A DNA stretch of 64,000 nt from CAWFLT01 sp963816795. Its GTDB lineage: Bacteria; Acidobacteriota; Vicinamibacteria; Vicinamibacterales; SCN-69-37. Positions 11,884 to 20,619 of this stretch are shown piece after piece. Every line of letters starts with the position of its first letter. The first letter of the stretch is position 1. The position numbers were made by a program, and so were the translations under genes. A model generated the notes under the pieces. It searched no databases. It had not been told where the DNA came from and was given only the letters and a program-made list of their open reading frames with translations. The DNA lies in contig CAWFLT010000001.1 in the NCBI GenBank assembly GCA_963816795.1, positions 310,001 through 374,000 of the forward strand, in the 5' to 3' direction.

Positions 11884-13061
11884 ATGCGGACGTTGCTCCT
11901 CGCCGGCTGGGTACTGGCAGGACAGCCGGGCCTCTCGCAGCAGGCCGCGCCGCCGCCGCAGGCGCCCCCAACGCAACAGACGCCGCCGTCGCAGGAAGTG
12001 CGGCGAGTGCTTGACGGCCTGTCGACGGCGGTGGCGGCTCAGTTCGGCGTCACCCTGACGCTCGCCGCGCCAGTGACTCGGACCGACGGCCGCGTGTCGG
12101 GCGCGAGCATGCGCAACCTGTCGCAGCCGTTCGCCTATTTCGTGTACTCGAACGGCGACCTGTGCGGCGCGACGACGCTGACGACGGTCGAACCCCGTGC
12201 GGCCATGGTCGGATGGCGAGTGACGGCGACGTCGGTGACTCGGACGGCGACGCAACTTGTCGTCAAGCTCGACTGGCAACGCCTGTGGGATCGCGGGCGG
12301 GCGCTGCCAAACGGACCGCGTGGCTCGACCGAGCTCGTCCTTCAGCGCGAAGACCGAGTCCCGGTGGACTTCGTCGCCGCTCCGCCGAGCGGATGGCTGC
12401 GATGCCACTGGCATTGGTCTCGAGGTGTGCGGCGGAGCGCCGGCTCGTGTCGAGCGGCGCGCCGGACGCGGCGGCCGGTCGCGATCTCGACGCCGAGCTG
12501 TGGCTCGTCCACCGTCGGCCCGACGGCGTCGAGAACGTCCAGCGCTTGGAGATTCACGCCGGCCAGGCGGGCATGGGATTTTTTTTCAGGCCCACCCGCG
12601 TCGAGACGACGACGGCCACGGTGATGATTGAGGTCGCCGGCGACATTCGTCCGAGCACGAGCCAGAACGGTCCCGGTCTCGCCATCGCGATCGAGCGGGT
12701 CTGGCTCAGCAGCTCAGCCAGGGGCGGCGCCCTTACGGGGCGGATCCGCGCGGACGATTCCGCTGCCCGCAGCCGGCGAAGTGATCTCGTTCGACCTGCC
12801 GAGCGGCGGCGCGCGTCGGCGGAGGGGGCGGGGGCGGCGGTCGTGGCGGAGCCGGTGTCGCCGGCGGAGGCGCGGCCCGAGGCGGTGGCGGCGCCTCGGC
12901 CGGGAGTGTGGCCGGCGGTGGGGGATCGGGCGGCGGCCGCGGTGGCCGGAGGCGGGAGGCGGCGCGGGAGCCGGACCGGCCCGCGGCGGTCGCGACCGGA
13001 CCCGTCACTCCAGACCCGCTCAGACGGTCATACGTTCTCGCTGCGTCTCCGGCTAAAGTAG
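11884..13061 (+). CDS. Exported protein of unknown function with Gly-rich tail (several frameshifts)
   Basis: ATG 11884 opens a signal peptide (MRTLLLAGWVLAGQPGLSQQ) and a Pro/Gln-rich linker. The body reads VRRVLDGLSTAVAAQFGVTL, LSQPFAYFVYSNGDLCGATT and VVKLDWQRLW, then shifts near 12370-12430 to read LDAELWLVHRRPDGVENVQR and MIEVAGDIRPS, then near 12740 to IPLPAAGEVISFDLPSG, followed by a long Gly/Ala-rich stretch and the end HTFSLRLRLK at 13061. It sits between the anti-sigma-like gene and the TPR-like gene, all on the same strand. I do not recognise a family. At least three frame changes are needed, mostly in GC-rich tracts. Confidence 0.55.
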
Positions 13062-13073
13062 CGGACGGTGCCC

Positions 13074-14127
13074 ATGGCACACGTCCTCGCCGCGTTCATG
13101 ACCGTCCGTCGCGGTCCTCGCGAGTTCCTCGAGACTGGCCTCCCAGGCGCCGTCGCCCGCAGATACCGCTGCGACGGTCGTCGATCGTTATCACGCGCTG
13201 CTGATCGAATATCGCTCGGGAGATGTGCGACGGGCGATCAGTGGCCTGTCGTCGTGGAGCGGCCTCGACACCGTCGTCGTGCAACGGCACGCGAAGTGGG
13301 CGCCGGACTGGATGCGGGTCGCCGCGATGCTCGAGACCGAAACCGCGTTCTCATCCCGTCAGCCCGAGGGCGTGGGCGCACGCCTGGATTACGCCGATCA
13401 GTGGCTGTCGCTCGCCGAACGTGTGGAATCCCGCGCAGACTCGCGGACGTTCCGACGTCAGTGGTCGCTGGCGGTCGGGCAGTGGCTGACCGCGCAGGGC
13501 GTTCCTGCGGCAGCCGGGCGGTTTCTTGCCAACGCGGCGACACGGTTTTCTGGCGATCCTGAAATACACCTGGCGTTGGGGACGGCGCTCGAGTCGGTTG
13601 CGCTGTCGCTGGGAGTCGATCCCGCCGCGCCCGAAAGCGCCGCGGCCGCCGTACGCCAGCAGTACGACACCGCGATCTCCGCGGCGAAAGCCGCACTTGA
13701 ACGGGCGGCGACGTCGAAGCCGGCGGCGCCCGAAGCGGCGTTGCGGCTGGCGCGCGTGCACGTGCTGCAACGAGCTGACGAACGCGCCGTGCCGCTGCTC
13801 GAAGCGGCGCGCCAGCCGGGCGCGCCGGCACCAGTCGCCTACGTCGCGGCACTGCTGCTGGGCGAGATTCAGGCCAGGCGCGGCCAGTTGCCAGCCGCGC
13901 GCGCGCTCTTCGAAGAAGCGCGCCGCCTGTTCCCGGGTGCGCAGAGTGCCGACCTCGCGGACGCGCGCGTTCTGCAATCAGCCGGACAAGCCGCGGCCGC
14001 TGCCACGCTCCTGGAGACCATGCTCGGCCGCAGCGGACCGGCGGCCGATCCGTGGCGACGATATCCTCTCGGGTTTGCCGACGTGACGAAGCAGGTCGCG
14101 GCGCTGCGCGAGGCGGTCCGGCAATGA
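13074..14127 (+). CDS. Exported TPR-like (alpha-helical repeat) protein (one frameshift)
   Basis: ATG 13074 gives MAHVLAAFMT, then a shift near 13100 continues VAVLASSSRLASQAPSPADT, which together make a signal peptide. The remainder (TVVDRYHALLIEYRSGDVRRAI onward) is helical with TPR-like pairs: AALRLARVHVLQRADERAVPLLEAAR, AALLLGEIQARRGQLPAARALFEEA and ADARVLQSAGQAAAAATLLE. Such repeats are usually protein-binding scaffolds. The stop overlaps the start of the VWA gene as ATGA (14124-14127), so the two are translationally coupled and probably work together outside the cytoplasmic membrane. Confidence 0.75.
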
Positions 14128-15029
14128 CTCGCGCGGTGGTGCTGGCGGCCGCAGCGCTGGTGGCGGGTCAGCTGGGGACGTTTCGATCCACGACCGAAGT
14201 CGTCCTCGTCGACGTGCTGGTGACCGATCGCGGGCGCCCGGTCGATGGCTTGAGCGCGAGCGACTTCCAGCTGCGCGATAGCGGCGTGCGGCAGAGCATC
14301 TCGCTCATCGCGGTCGACCGCGTCCCGATGGACCTGCGACTGTCGCTCGACGTGAGCAGCAGCCTCGCCGGCACGCAGCTCGAGACGCTGAAACACGCCG
14401 CTCGCGCCGCCATCGCGGCGCTGCGTCCGGGCGACCGCGGCGAAATCCTCACCTTCGCGGACACCGTCACGCGCCGCCTCGCGTGGACCGCCGATCGCGC
14501 GCGACTGAACGCCGAGGTCGACCAGGTCACCGGCGCCGGCTGGACGTCGCTCATCGACGCGACGTTCACGTCGCTCGCGCTCCCGACCGACGCGACGCGG
14601 CGCACGCTGGTGCTGGTGTTCACCGATGGTCGTGACACCGCGAGCTGGCTCTCGGCCGCCGACGTCGTGCGGAGCGCCGCACAATCGACGGCGACGCTGT
14701 ACGGAGTGACGTCCGCGCCGGTCGCCGTCATCGACCGCGAGGCCACAGACCGCTTGCGAACCCGCCTGCTGAACGGCGCGCCAGCCTATAGCCCGGCGTT
14801 CCTGCAAGTGGTGGCGGCGGAAACGGGAGGCGAGACGATGTACACCACGACACCGGCGGACCTCCGGACGGCGTTCGTCCAGGTGATGTCGCGCTTCAAT
14901 CAGCGGTATCTTTTGAGCTACACACCGGTGGGCGTCGCGAGCGGTGGGTGGCATCCGATCGAGGTGCGGGTCGGCGACCCGGCGTTGACCGTGACGGCGC
15001 GCCGGGGTTACGTGAGGTCAATGAATTGA
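14124..15029 (+). CDS. Exported VWA-domain protein (Acidobacterial VWFA-related type)
   Basis: A 301-residue protein from ATG 14124: signal peptide (MTRAVVLAAAALVAGQ), then FRSTTEVVLVDVLVTDRGRP, LSASDFQLRDSGVRQSISLI, and a VWA domain with a MIDAS-like LSLDVSSSLAG (DxSxS, near residue 75), TFADTV and LVLVFTDGRDTASW. It ends with QVMSRFNQRYLLSYTP and VTARRGYVR, typical of this family. It is shorter than the 671-residue paralogue at 4871-6886 and, unlike it, keeps the DxSxS metal site. The start overlaps the TPR gene; the stop TGA overlaps the probable TTG start of the lyase gene. Confidence 0.87.
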   Translation: MTRAVVLAAAALVAGQLGTFRSTTEVVLVDVLVTDRGRPVDGLSASDFQLRDSGVRQSISLIAVDRVPMDLRLSLDVSSSLAGTQLETLKHAARAAIAALRPGDRGEILTFADTVTRRLAWTADRARLNAEVDQVTGAGWTSLIDATFTSLALPTDATRRTLVLVFTDGRDTASWLSAADVVRSAAQSTATLYGVTSAPVAVIDREATDRLRTRLLNGAPAYSPAFLQVVAAETGGETMYTTTPADLRTAFVQVMSRFNQRYLLSYTPVGVASGGWHPIEVRVGDPALTVTARRGYVRSMN

Positions 15030-17011
15030 AGAACCTGGCTCGACTCAGTGCCGCGGTCGCGCTCGTCATCTTGACCGGCTCGCTCGCCCACGCGCAGTAC
15101 GTCATGGAACGGCTCAGCCGGGGCGTCGTCGCGGTTCGCACCGGCGACGCCGAGGTCTACGTCGGCTGGCGACTCTTCGGCGTCGACGCTCCTGACATCG
15201 CGTTCAATCTGTATCGGACGACCGACGCCGGCAAGCCCGTCAAGCTCAACACGTCGCCGCTCGTCGCCACGACCGACTTCATCGACCGCACCGTCGATCC
15301 GACGCGTTCGAACACGTACACCGTGCGCGCCGTCGTCGGCGGCAAGGAACAAGCGGCCAGTGCCCCGTTCACGCTCGCGGCCAACGCCCCTGTCCAGCAA
15401 TATCTGACCGTGCCGCTTCAACGGCCTGCCGGCGGCGAAGTGGCCGTGCCAGCGGGCGCGCCCTCAGCGAAGTACACCTACAACGCGAACGACGCCACCG
15501 TCGCGGACCTCGACGGAGACGGCGAGTACGAGATCGTCTTGAAATGGGATCCGTCGAATTCGCGCGACACCGCGTCCGCCGGACTCTCCGGTCCGGTGCT
15601 CATCGACGCCTATCGACTCGACGGCACGCGGCTGTGGCGGATCGATCTGGGCCGGAACATTCGCGCCGGCGCACACTACACGCAGTTCATCGTCTTCGAT
15701 CTCGACGGCGACGGCCGGGCCGAGCTGGCGTGCAAGACGGCAGACGGATCGATCGACGGCACGGGCCGCGTGATCGGCGACGCCGCCAAGGACTTCCGCT
15801 CGCTCACGGTGCCGACCGACGGCGTGCAAGTCGCCGCGACGACCGATTCCCGCTACGGCAAGGTGTTGGCCGGACCCGAGTACTTCACGGTCTTCGACGG
15901 ACGCACCGGTGCCGTTCGCGCGACGACGGCGTACATACCGGGCCGGGATCCGATGGACAGTTGGGGCGGAATCGGCGGCAACGGCGGCAACGACACGAAC
16001 GGCAATCGCGTCGACCGCTTCCTCGCCGGCGTCGCGTATCTCGACGGCCGGCAGCCGAGCGTCATCATGGCGCGCGGCTACTACGGCCGTTCGGTCATCG
16101 CGGCCTGGGACTGGCGCAATGGCGCCCTGACCTCTCGCTGGGTCTTCGACTCGGGCAGCGCGCCGCCGCCGTATCCGAATCCGAAAGCGTCGCCATACTC
16201 CGGCCAGGGCGCGCACAGCCTGTCGATCGCGGACGTCGACGGCGACGGCCGCCAGGAGATCGTCTACGGATCGATGGTGATCGACGACGACGGAAAGGGC
16301 CTGTTCTCGACAGGGCTGCGGCACGGAGACGCGCTGCACGCCGGCGATCTCGATCCGGCGCGTCCGGGTCTCGAGGTCTTCGGCATCCATGAGAACGAGG
16401 ACGCGACGGTCGCGCTCGGCACTCCTGGCGCGGCACTCTTCGATGCACGGTCGGGCGCCATCGTCTGGAGTGCGCTGCCGGGCGGCGACGTCGGACGTGG
16501 CCTCGCGGCGGACATCGACCCGCGGCACCCGGGCGCCGAGTTCTGGACCAACGTCGCGACCCTCGGCCTCATCGACGTGCGCGGCCAGCGTATTTCGACC
16601 GCGCCGCCGTCGGCCAACTTCGCGATCTGGTGGGACGCCGATCCGCTGCGCGAGATCCTCGACAGCAACTGGATCGGCAAGTGGAACTGGACGACGAGCA
16701 CGATCGACCGTCTGCTCACGGCGACCGGCGCCATGTCGAACAACGGCACGAAGTCCACACCGGCGCTCTCAGCCGATCTCTTCGGCGACTGGCGCGAGGA
16801 GGTGATCTGGCGGAGCGCGGACAACGAGTCGCTGCGCATCTACACGACGACGATTCCAGCGACGAACCGGCTGCCGACGCTGATGCACGATCCGCAGTAC
16901 CGCGTCGCGATCGCCTGGCAGAACGTCGGCTACAACCAGCCGCCCCATCCGTCGTTTTTCATCGGCGACAAGATGCCCCCACCGCCGCGGCTCCCGATCG
17001 TCATTCGCTGA
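15026..17011 (+). CDS. Rhamnogalacturonan lyase, polysaccharide lyase family 11
   Basis: The enzyme cleaves the rhamnogalacturonan I backbone of pectin by beta-elimination outside the cell. TTG 15026 begins a good signal peptide (MKNLARLSAAVALVILTGSLAHAQ) and overlaps the preceding VWA stop, so I prefer it to the upstream start at 14948. The mature protein has a fibronectin-like N-domain (YVGWRLFGVDAPDIAFNLYR) and then the propeller typical of PL11, with calcium-binding DxDGDG loops (DLDGDGEYEIVLKWDPSNS; FDLDGDGRAELACKTADG; DVDGDGRQEIVYGSM), DSWGGIGGNGGNDTNGNRVD and SADLFGDWREEVIWR. The length (~660) suits the family. Co-translation with regulatory and surface genes suggests plant-polymer use under ECF control. 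Confidence 0.93.
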   Translation: MKNLARLSAAVALVILTGSLAHAQYVMERLSRGVVAVRTGDAEVYVGWRLFGVDAPDIAFNLYRTTDAGKPVKLNTSPLVATTDFIDRTVDPTRSNTYTVRAVVGGKEQAASAPFTLAANAPVQQYLTVPLQRPAGGEVAVPAGAPSAKYTYNANDATVADLDGDGEYEIVLKWDPSNSRDTASAGLSGPVLIDAYRLDGTRLWRIDLGRNIRAGAHYTQFIVFDLDGDGRAELACKTADGSIDGTGRVIGDAAKDFRSLTVPTDGVQVAATTDSRYGKVLAGPEYFTVFDGRTGAVRATTAYIPGRDPMDSWGGIGGNGGNDTNGNRVDRFLAGVAYLDGRQPSVIMARGYYGRSVIAAWDWRNGALTSRWVFDSGSAPPPYPNPKASPYSGQGAHSLSIADVDGDGRQEIVYGSMVIDDDGKGLFSTGLRHGDALHAGDLDPARPGLEVFGIHENEDATVALGTPGAALFDARSGAIVWSALPGGDVGRGLAADIDPRHPGAEFWTNVATLGLIDVRGQRISTAPPSANFAIWWDADPLREILDSNWIGKWNWTTSTIDRLLTATGAMSNNGTKSTPALSADLFGDWREEVIWRSADNESLRIYTTTIPATNRLPTLMHDPQYRVAIAWQNVGYNQPPHPSFFIGDKMPPPPRLPIVIR

Positions 17012-17080
17012 CGACCTGTTCATGCCGCCTATGCCCCTCTCCGCTCCTCGACCGCCGACCGCGAGCATCTGCTTCATCCA

Positions 17081-18424
17081 TTGCAGCACCCGACTGCGCA
17101 GACGCGGTCCCGGATCTGGGTCAAGGGACGAGGCTCGATCATCACGGACGCTGACGGCCGCGAGTATCTCGATGGGCTGGCCGGACTGTGGAATGTCAAC
17201 GTCGGACACGGCCGGACGGAGCTCGCGGACGCCGCGCGCGATCAGATGTCCACGCTGGCCTACGCGACGGCGTATGCGGGATCGTCGAACTATCAGGCGA
17301 TCGCGCTCGCCGAGCGGCTGAGCGGCCTCGTCTATCCGTCGATCAACGCCTTCTATTTCACGAGCGGCGGCGCAGAGGCGACGGATACGTCGATCAAGAC
17401 GGCCCGGTTCTATTGGAAAGCGACGGGAAAGCCCGACAAGGTCAAGGTCATCTCGAGACGCCGGGCCTATCATGGGCTCACGCTCGCGGCGATGAGCGCG
17501 ACGGGCCTGGCGGCGTTCTGGCCGATGTTCGAGCCGCGCATGCCAGGGTTCGTGCACATCGACGCGCCTGATCCGTACCGCTTTACGCACGACGACCCTT
17601 CAATCAGCCTCGGTGTGGCGGCGGCCAATCAGCTCGAGGCGGCGATCTTGCGAGAAGGCCCGGACACGGTGGCCGCCTTCATCGCCGAGCCGGTTCAAGG
17701 TGCCGGCGGCGTGATTATCCCGCCCGCCGACTACTTTCCGCGCGTTCGCGAGATCTGCGACCGCTACGACGTCCTCTTCATCTCGGACGAGGTGATCACC
17801 GGATTCGGACGCACCGGGCGGTGGTTCGGGCTCGAGCACTACGGCGTCGAGCCGGACCTCATGCAGTTTGCGAAGGGGATCACCAGCGGGTACGTGCCGC
17901 TCGGCGGGATTGGTGTCTCCGACCGCATCCGCGACACGATCAACGGCGCGCCGCCGGACAAACGATGGATGCACGCCTACACGTACTCCGGGCACCCGAC
18001 CTGCTGCGCGGTCGCGCTTCGAAACATCCAGATTCTGGAAGATGAGCGGCTCGTCGAGCGGGCGGCCGCCCTGGGCGCCAGCTTCAGTCGCAAACTGGAA
18101 CGGCTCCGGCAGGTCGAGGGCGTGGGCGACGTCCGATCGCAAGGATTGATCGGCGCGGTCGAAGTCGTCGCCGACCGGGCCACCAAGCGACTCCATGCGC
18201 CGGAGACGCAGATGACGCAACGTCTGACCGACGCCCTCCTCGATCGCGGCCTCTACACGCGCGTGGCGCTCGACTGCATCTGTCTGGCGCCGCCGCTCGT
18301 CGTTCAGGAGGACGAGCTCGACCGCATCGTCGAGATCATCGGCGAAACGGTTGCGGGAGCTGACGAGGACATAGGGCTGGTGCTGGGTGCGTGGGTGGAA
18401 CGCTGGCGCTCGCCACTTCAGTGA
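17081..18424 (+). CDS. Class III (PLP-dependent) aminotransferase
   Basis: A fold-type I omega-aminotransferase. Seen: GSIITDADGREYLDGLAGLW near the N-terminus, YFTSGGAEATDTSIKTAR (cofactor phosphate loop), AYHGLTLAAMSATG, EPVQGAGGVI, FISDEVITGFGRTGRW and the PLP lysine in MQFAKGITSGYVPLG (near residue 265). Substrate is not settled; relatives use beta-alanine, putrescine or GABA with pyruvate. The frame offers only TTG 17081, but conserved codons (DREHLLHPLQHP) lie upstream in frame, so the true start is probably near ATG 17022 or 17031 with a lost base. The last ~15 residues (VLGAWVERWRSPLQ) are encoded by a repeat palindrome and look like an added tail. Confidence 0.9.
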   Translation: MQHPTAQTRSRIWVKGRGSIITDADGREYLDGLAGLWNVNVGHGRTELADAARDQMSTLAYATAYAGSSNYQAIALAERLSGLVYPSINAFYFTSGGAEATDTSIKTARFYWKATGKPDKVKVISRRRAYHGLTLAAMSATGLAAFWPMFEPRMPGFVHIDAPDPYRFTHDDPSISLGVAAANQLEAAILREGPDTVAAFIAEPVQGAGGVIIPPADYFPRVREICDRYDVLFISDEVITGFGRTGRWFGLEHYGVEPDLMQFAKGITSGYVPLGGIGVSDRIRDTINGAPPDKRWMHAYTYSGHPTCCAVALRNIQILEDERLVERAAALGASFSRKLERLRQVEGVGDVRSQGLIGAVEVVADRATKRLHAPETQMTQRLTDALLDRGLYTRVALDCICLAPPLVVQEDELDRIVEIIGETVAGADEDIGLVLGAWVERWRSPLQ

Positions 18425-18461
18425 AGTGGGCCAGCGCGAGCTCGTCCGCGCACCCAGCACC
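18379..18461. repeat. CACCCAGCAC-word palindrome across the aminotransferase stop
   Basis: Outer arms GGTGCTGGGTGCG (18379-18391) and its perfect inverse (18449-18461) enclose inner arms CGCTGGC/GCCAGCG (18401-18407, 18430-18436) and CCACTTCA/TGAAGTGG (18413-18420, 18422-18429). The whole can fold as one long hairpin containing the stop codon at 18422-18424. More CACCCAGCAC words follow to 18480. It may act as a transcription terminator although there is no T-run. Confidence 0.7.
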
Positions 18462-18549
18462 TGGCACCCAGCACGCAGCACCGCTTCCCCTCTTGTCCTA
18501 TCGCGCTTCGACCGAGTAGCGTGTTAGATGTCTCCCCGGGTGAGCTGAC

Positions 18550-19284
18550 ATGCCTACGATTTCGCTGTTCATCGCGCTTTGGGCACTGAGCCCGCTGGCC
18601 CAGGCCGCCACGACTCAGGCCGCGCGCAAGCCAGCTGTCCTCGAGATTCGGGTCACAGACCGGATGGGGGCGCCGCTCGACGCCGCCCACGTCGCGGCAG
18701 AAGGCCCGTCCGGCCGGAAGGGCGAGACCGATCGAAACGGATCGGTCACGTTCAGGACTCTGACCGCGGGTACTTATCGGTTCCGGGTCGAGCGCCAGGG
18801 CTACGTCCCGCTCGAGAAAGAGGTGGTCGTACGGGCCGGCGCCATGGAATCGGTCGAGGCCGCCCTCACGGCCGCGCCGCCCCCGCCGCCCGAACCCAAA
18901 CCGGCGCCGCCGCCCCCGCCGGTCGTCGTCGCCCCGCCGCCGCCGCCGCCCGGACAACCGAGGGTCCTGTCCATTCCGGACCTGTTCGAAAAGCAGCCGT
19001 TGGGCCGCGACGCCATCAAGGAGAGTCCGATCGGCTGCTCGGGCCTGTCGACGGCGACCATGATTCAAGTCCGTGACGCCCTCCCGCTGCACAAGCACGC
19101 CGACGCCGACGAAGCGCTGTACGTCATCGCGGGCGAAGCCACCCTGAAGCTGGGCGACAAGGACTTCAATATCGCGGCGGGCTGGTTCGTCCTGGTGCCC
19201 CGCGGCACCGACCACGTCCTCACCCGCCGTGGCCGGAACCCGGTCATTCTGGTCTCGGTGATCGGCGGGCCGCCCTGTTCTTAG
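18550..19284 (+). CDS. Exported carboxypeptidase-regulatory-like plus cupin domain protein
   Basis: A 244-residue protein: signal peptide (MPTISLFIALWALSPLAQA), a carboxypeptidase-regulatory-like beta domain (VLEIRVTDRMGAPLDAAHVA..FRTLTAGTYRFRVERQGYVPL, residues 30-105), a Pro-rich linker (PPPPPEPKPAPPPPP), and a C-terminal cupin barrel with metal-ligand pattern LPLHKHADADEALYVIAGEA and GWFVLVPRGTDHVL (residues 170-230). A cupin joined to this module by a proline hinge suggests a secreted or surface small-molecule-binding protein. The ligand is unknown. Its stop is followed by TTAGAGCG, the same bases that follow the metallothionein stop at 43229. Confidence 0.8.
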   Translation: MPTISLFIALWALSPLAQAATTQAARKPAVLEIRVTDRMGAPLDAAHVAAEGPSGRKGETDRNGSVTFRTLTAGTYRFRVERQGYVPLEKEVVVRAGAMESVEAALTAAPPPPPEPKPAPPPPPVVVAPPPPPPGQPRVLSIPDLFEKQPLGRDAIKESPIGCSGLSTATMIQVRDALPLHKHADADEALYVIAGEATLKLGDKDFNIAAGWFVLVPRGTDHVLTRRGRNPVILVSVIGGPPCS

Positions 19285-19635
19285 AGCGAGAAACGAGACG
19301 AACTGGAGCACGGAGAAGAGCTAGAGGCACGAGAGAGCACCGGGGCACAGAGCGATCAGGGGACGCGGACACGAGCGCGATAGCTCCTGCGCTCGCCCGC
19401 GTGGAGCTCAATTCTTGTGGTTTTCCGGCCCTTCTCCGTGGTTTCGGGCCCTTTCTCCTCAAATTTACTGGCGCGGGGCCCCACCCCTGCGCCTCGGGCC
19501 CGCGCCTCAAGGCGGCGCGGGGTATCCACTTTGTTCGTCTCCGTGACCTCTAGCTCTTCTCCGTGACCCTCCTTGTGTAACTTTTTCCTCCCTCCGTGTT
19601 CTTTCCCCTGATGCGAGTCGGCCAGCCGCGCGGGC
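19285..19635. repeat. 351-bp gene-free gap made of inverted repeat words
   Basis: There is no credible gene here. CACGGAGAAGAGCTAGAGG (19309-19327) has a perfect 19-bp inverse at 19547-19565. ATCAGGGGA near 19351 has its inverse near 19606. CTCCGTG words lie at 19425-19431, 19539-19545, 19559-19565 and near 19595. A copy of the GC-rich REP-like element (19467-19530, minus orientation) sits in the middle. A promoter for the downstream sigma gene should be in the last ~60 bases, but I see no clear one. Confidence 0.75.
19467..19530 (-). repeat. REP-like GC-rich palindromic element, copy 4
   Basis: On the minus strand this reads a hairpin (CCCGCGCC..GGCGCGGG) followed by CCCGAGGCGCAGGGGTGGGG and CCCCGCGCCAGTAAATTT. 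It matches the copy at 43407-43470 over both the hairpin and the tail, including the AT-rich end, with a few changes. Confidence 0.75.
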
Positions 19636-20163
19636 ATGAACGACGCCGACGCGTTTGAGGCGTTCGTTCGGCGGTACCAGGATCTCGTGTTCGCAACCGC
19701 CGTCAGGCTTCTTGGCGGCCGAAGCGAGGCCGAGGACGTCGCGCAGTCGGTGTTCCTGAAGGCGTACCAGCGATTCGATCAGTTGCAGGCGAGCCCTGGC
19801 GCAGCGTCATGGCTCAAGACGGTGACGACGAATGAATGTCTCAACCACCTGTCGCGGTACCGATCGCGGTGGCGCTTCTTCAGCGAGATGCGGCGAACGG
19901 ACGACGAGGGTGACCACATGGAGTTCGAGATGACGCTCGCGACGGAAGGCACGCCGGCCGATACGCTCGATCGCGTGGAGCGGCGGCGTCAATTGGCCGC
20001 CGCGCTCTTGCAGCTGCCCCCACATCAGCGCGTGCCGATCGTGCTGTTTCACTTCGACCAGATGAGCTATCAGGACATCGCCGCGCGTCTCGGGGTGACG
20101 CTCGCGAAGATCAAGACCGACATCCACCGCGGCCGGGAGATCCTCGCGAAGCTGCTGGCCTGA
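19636..20163 (+). CDS. ECF-type RNA polymerase sigma factor
   Basis: A 175-residue sigma factor. Region 2: FEAFVRRYQDLVFATAVRLLGGRSEAEDVAQSVFLKAYQRFDQ, with SWLKTVTTNECLNHLSRYRSRWRFF; region 4: ALLQLPPHQRVPIVLFHFDQMSYQDIAARLGVTLAKIKTDIHRGREIL. It is followed after 3 bases by a small membrane protein and then by a bactofilin-like protein gene, so the three appear to be one operon. The second protein may therefore be its membrane-bound regulator. Confidence 0.93.
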   Translation: MNDADAFEAFVRRYQDLVFATAVRLLGGRSEAEDVAQSVFLKAYQRFDQLQASPGAASWLKTVTTNECLNHLSRYRSRWRFFSEMRRTDDEGDHMEFEMTLATEGTPADTLDRVERRRQLAAALLQLPPHQRVPIVLFHFDQMSYQDIAARLGVTLAKIKTDIHRGREILAKLLA

Positions 20164-20166
20164 ATC

Positions 20167-20619
20167 ATGGATCCGCACACCCTGGAAGAGATCGTCGACC
20201 GCGCGCTGAGGGAGTTGCCGGCGCCGCGCGCGCCGCACACGCTGCTGCCGCGGGTCATGCGCGCGGTCCGCGCTGGCGTGGTGACCGCGCCCCTCGTCGG
20301 TTGGCGCACGTGGCCGCTGTCGTGGCAGATCGCGGCGGTCGCCGGCCTGCTGCTGGTCGGATTCGGCGCCATCAATCTGGCCCGTGTGAGTGCCGATCTC
20401 GTCGGCTTCTACGTCGCGAGCTCGGCTGCCGACGGCACGAGCGGCCGGCTGCTCCAGGAGTTGAGCACCGTCGCCTCTGCGCTGCGTGTCCTGTGGCGCG
20501 TCGTGATCGAACCACTTGTCGTGTTCGGAGGGATCGTCCTCGTCATCATGGGCGCCGCGTGCGCCGCATTTGGCACGGCGATTGGCCGTGTCGCCCTGGG
20601 AGGGGCGTCCCGTTTATGA
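20167..20619 (+). CDS. Small membrane protein, possible anti-sigma factor
   Basis: A 150-residue protein with a short cytoplasmic head (MDPHTLEEIVDRALRELPAPRAPHTLLPRVM), a first membrane helix (WQIAAVAGLLLVGFGAINLA, about residues 53-72) and a second (VVFGGIVLVIMGAACAAFGTAIG, about 117-139). The position 3 bases after an ECF sigma gene and the short charged head fit a sigma-regulating membrane protein. No zinc-finger cysteines are visible. Its stop overlaps the next start as ATGA. Confidence 0.65.
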   Translation: MDPHTLEEIVDRALRELPAPRAPHTLLPRVMRAVRAGVVTAPLVGWRTWPLSWQIAAVAGLLLVGFGAINLARVSADLVGFYVASSAADGTSGRLLQELSTVASALRVLWRVVIEPLVVFGGIVLVIMGAACAAFGTAIGRVALGGASRL

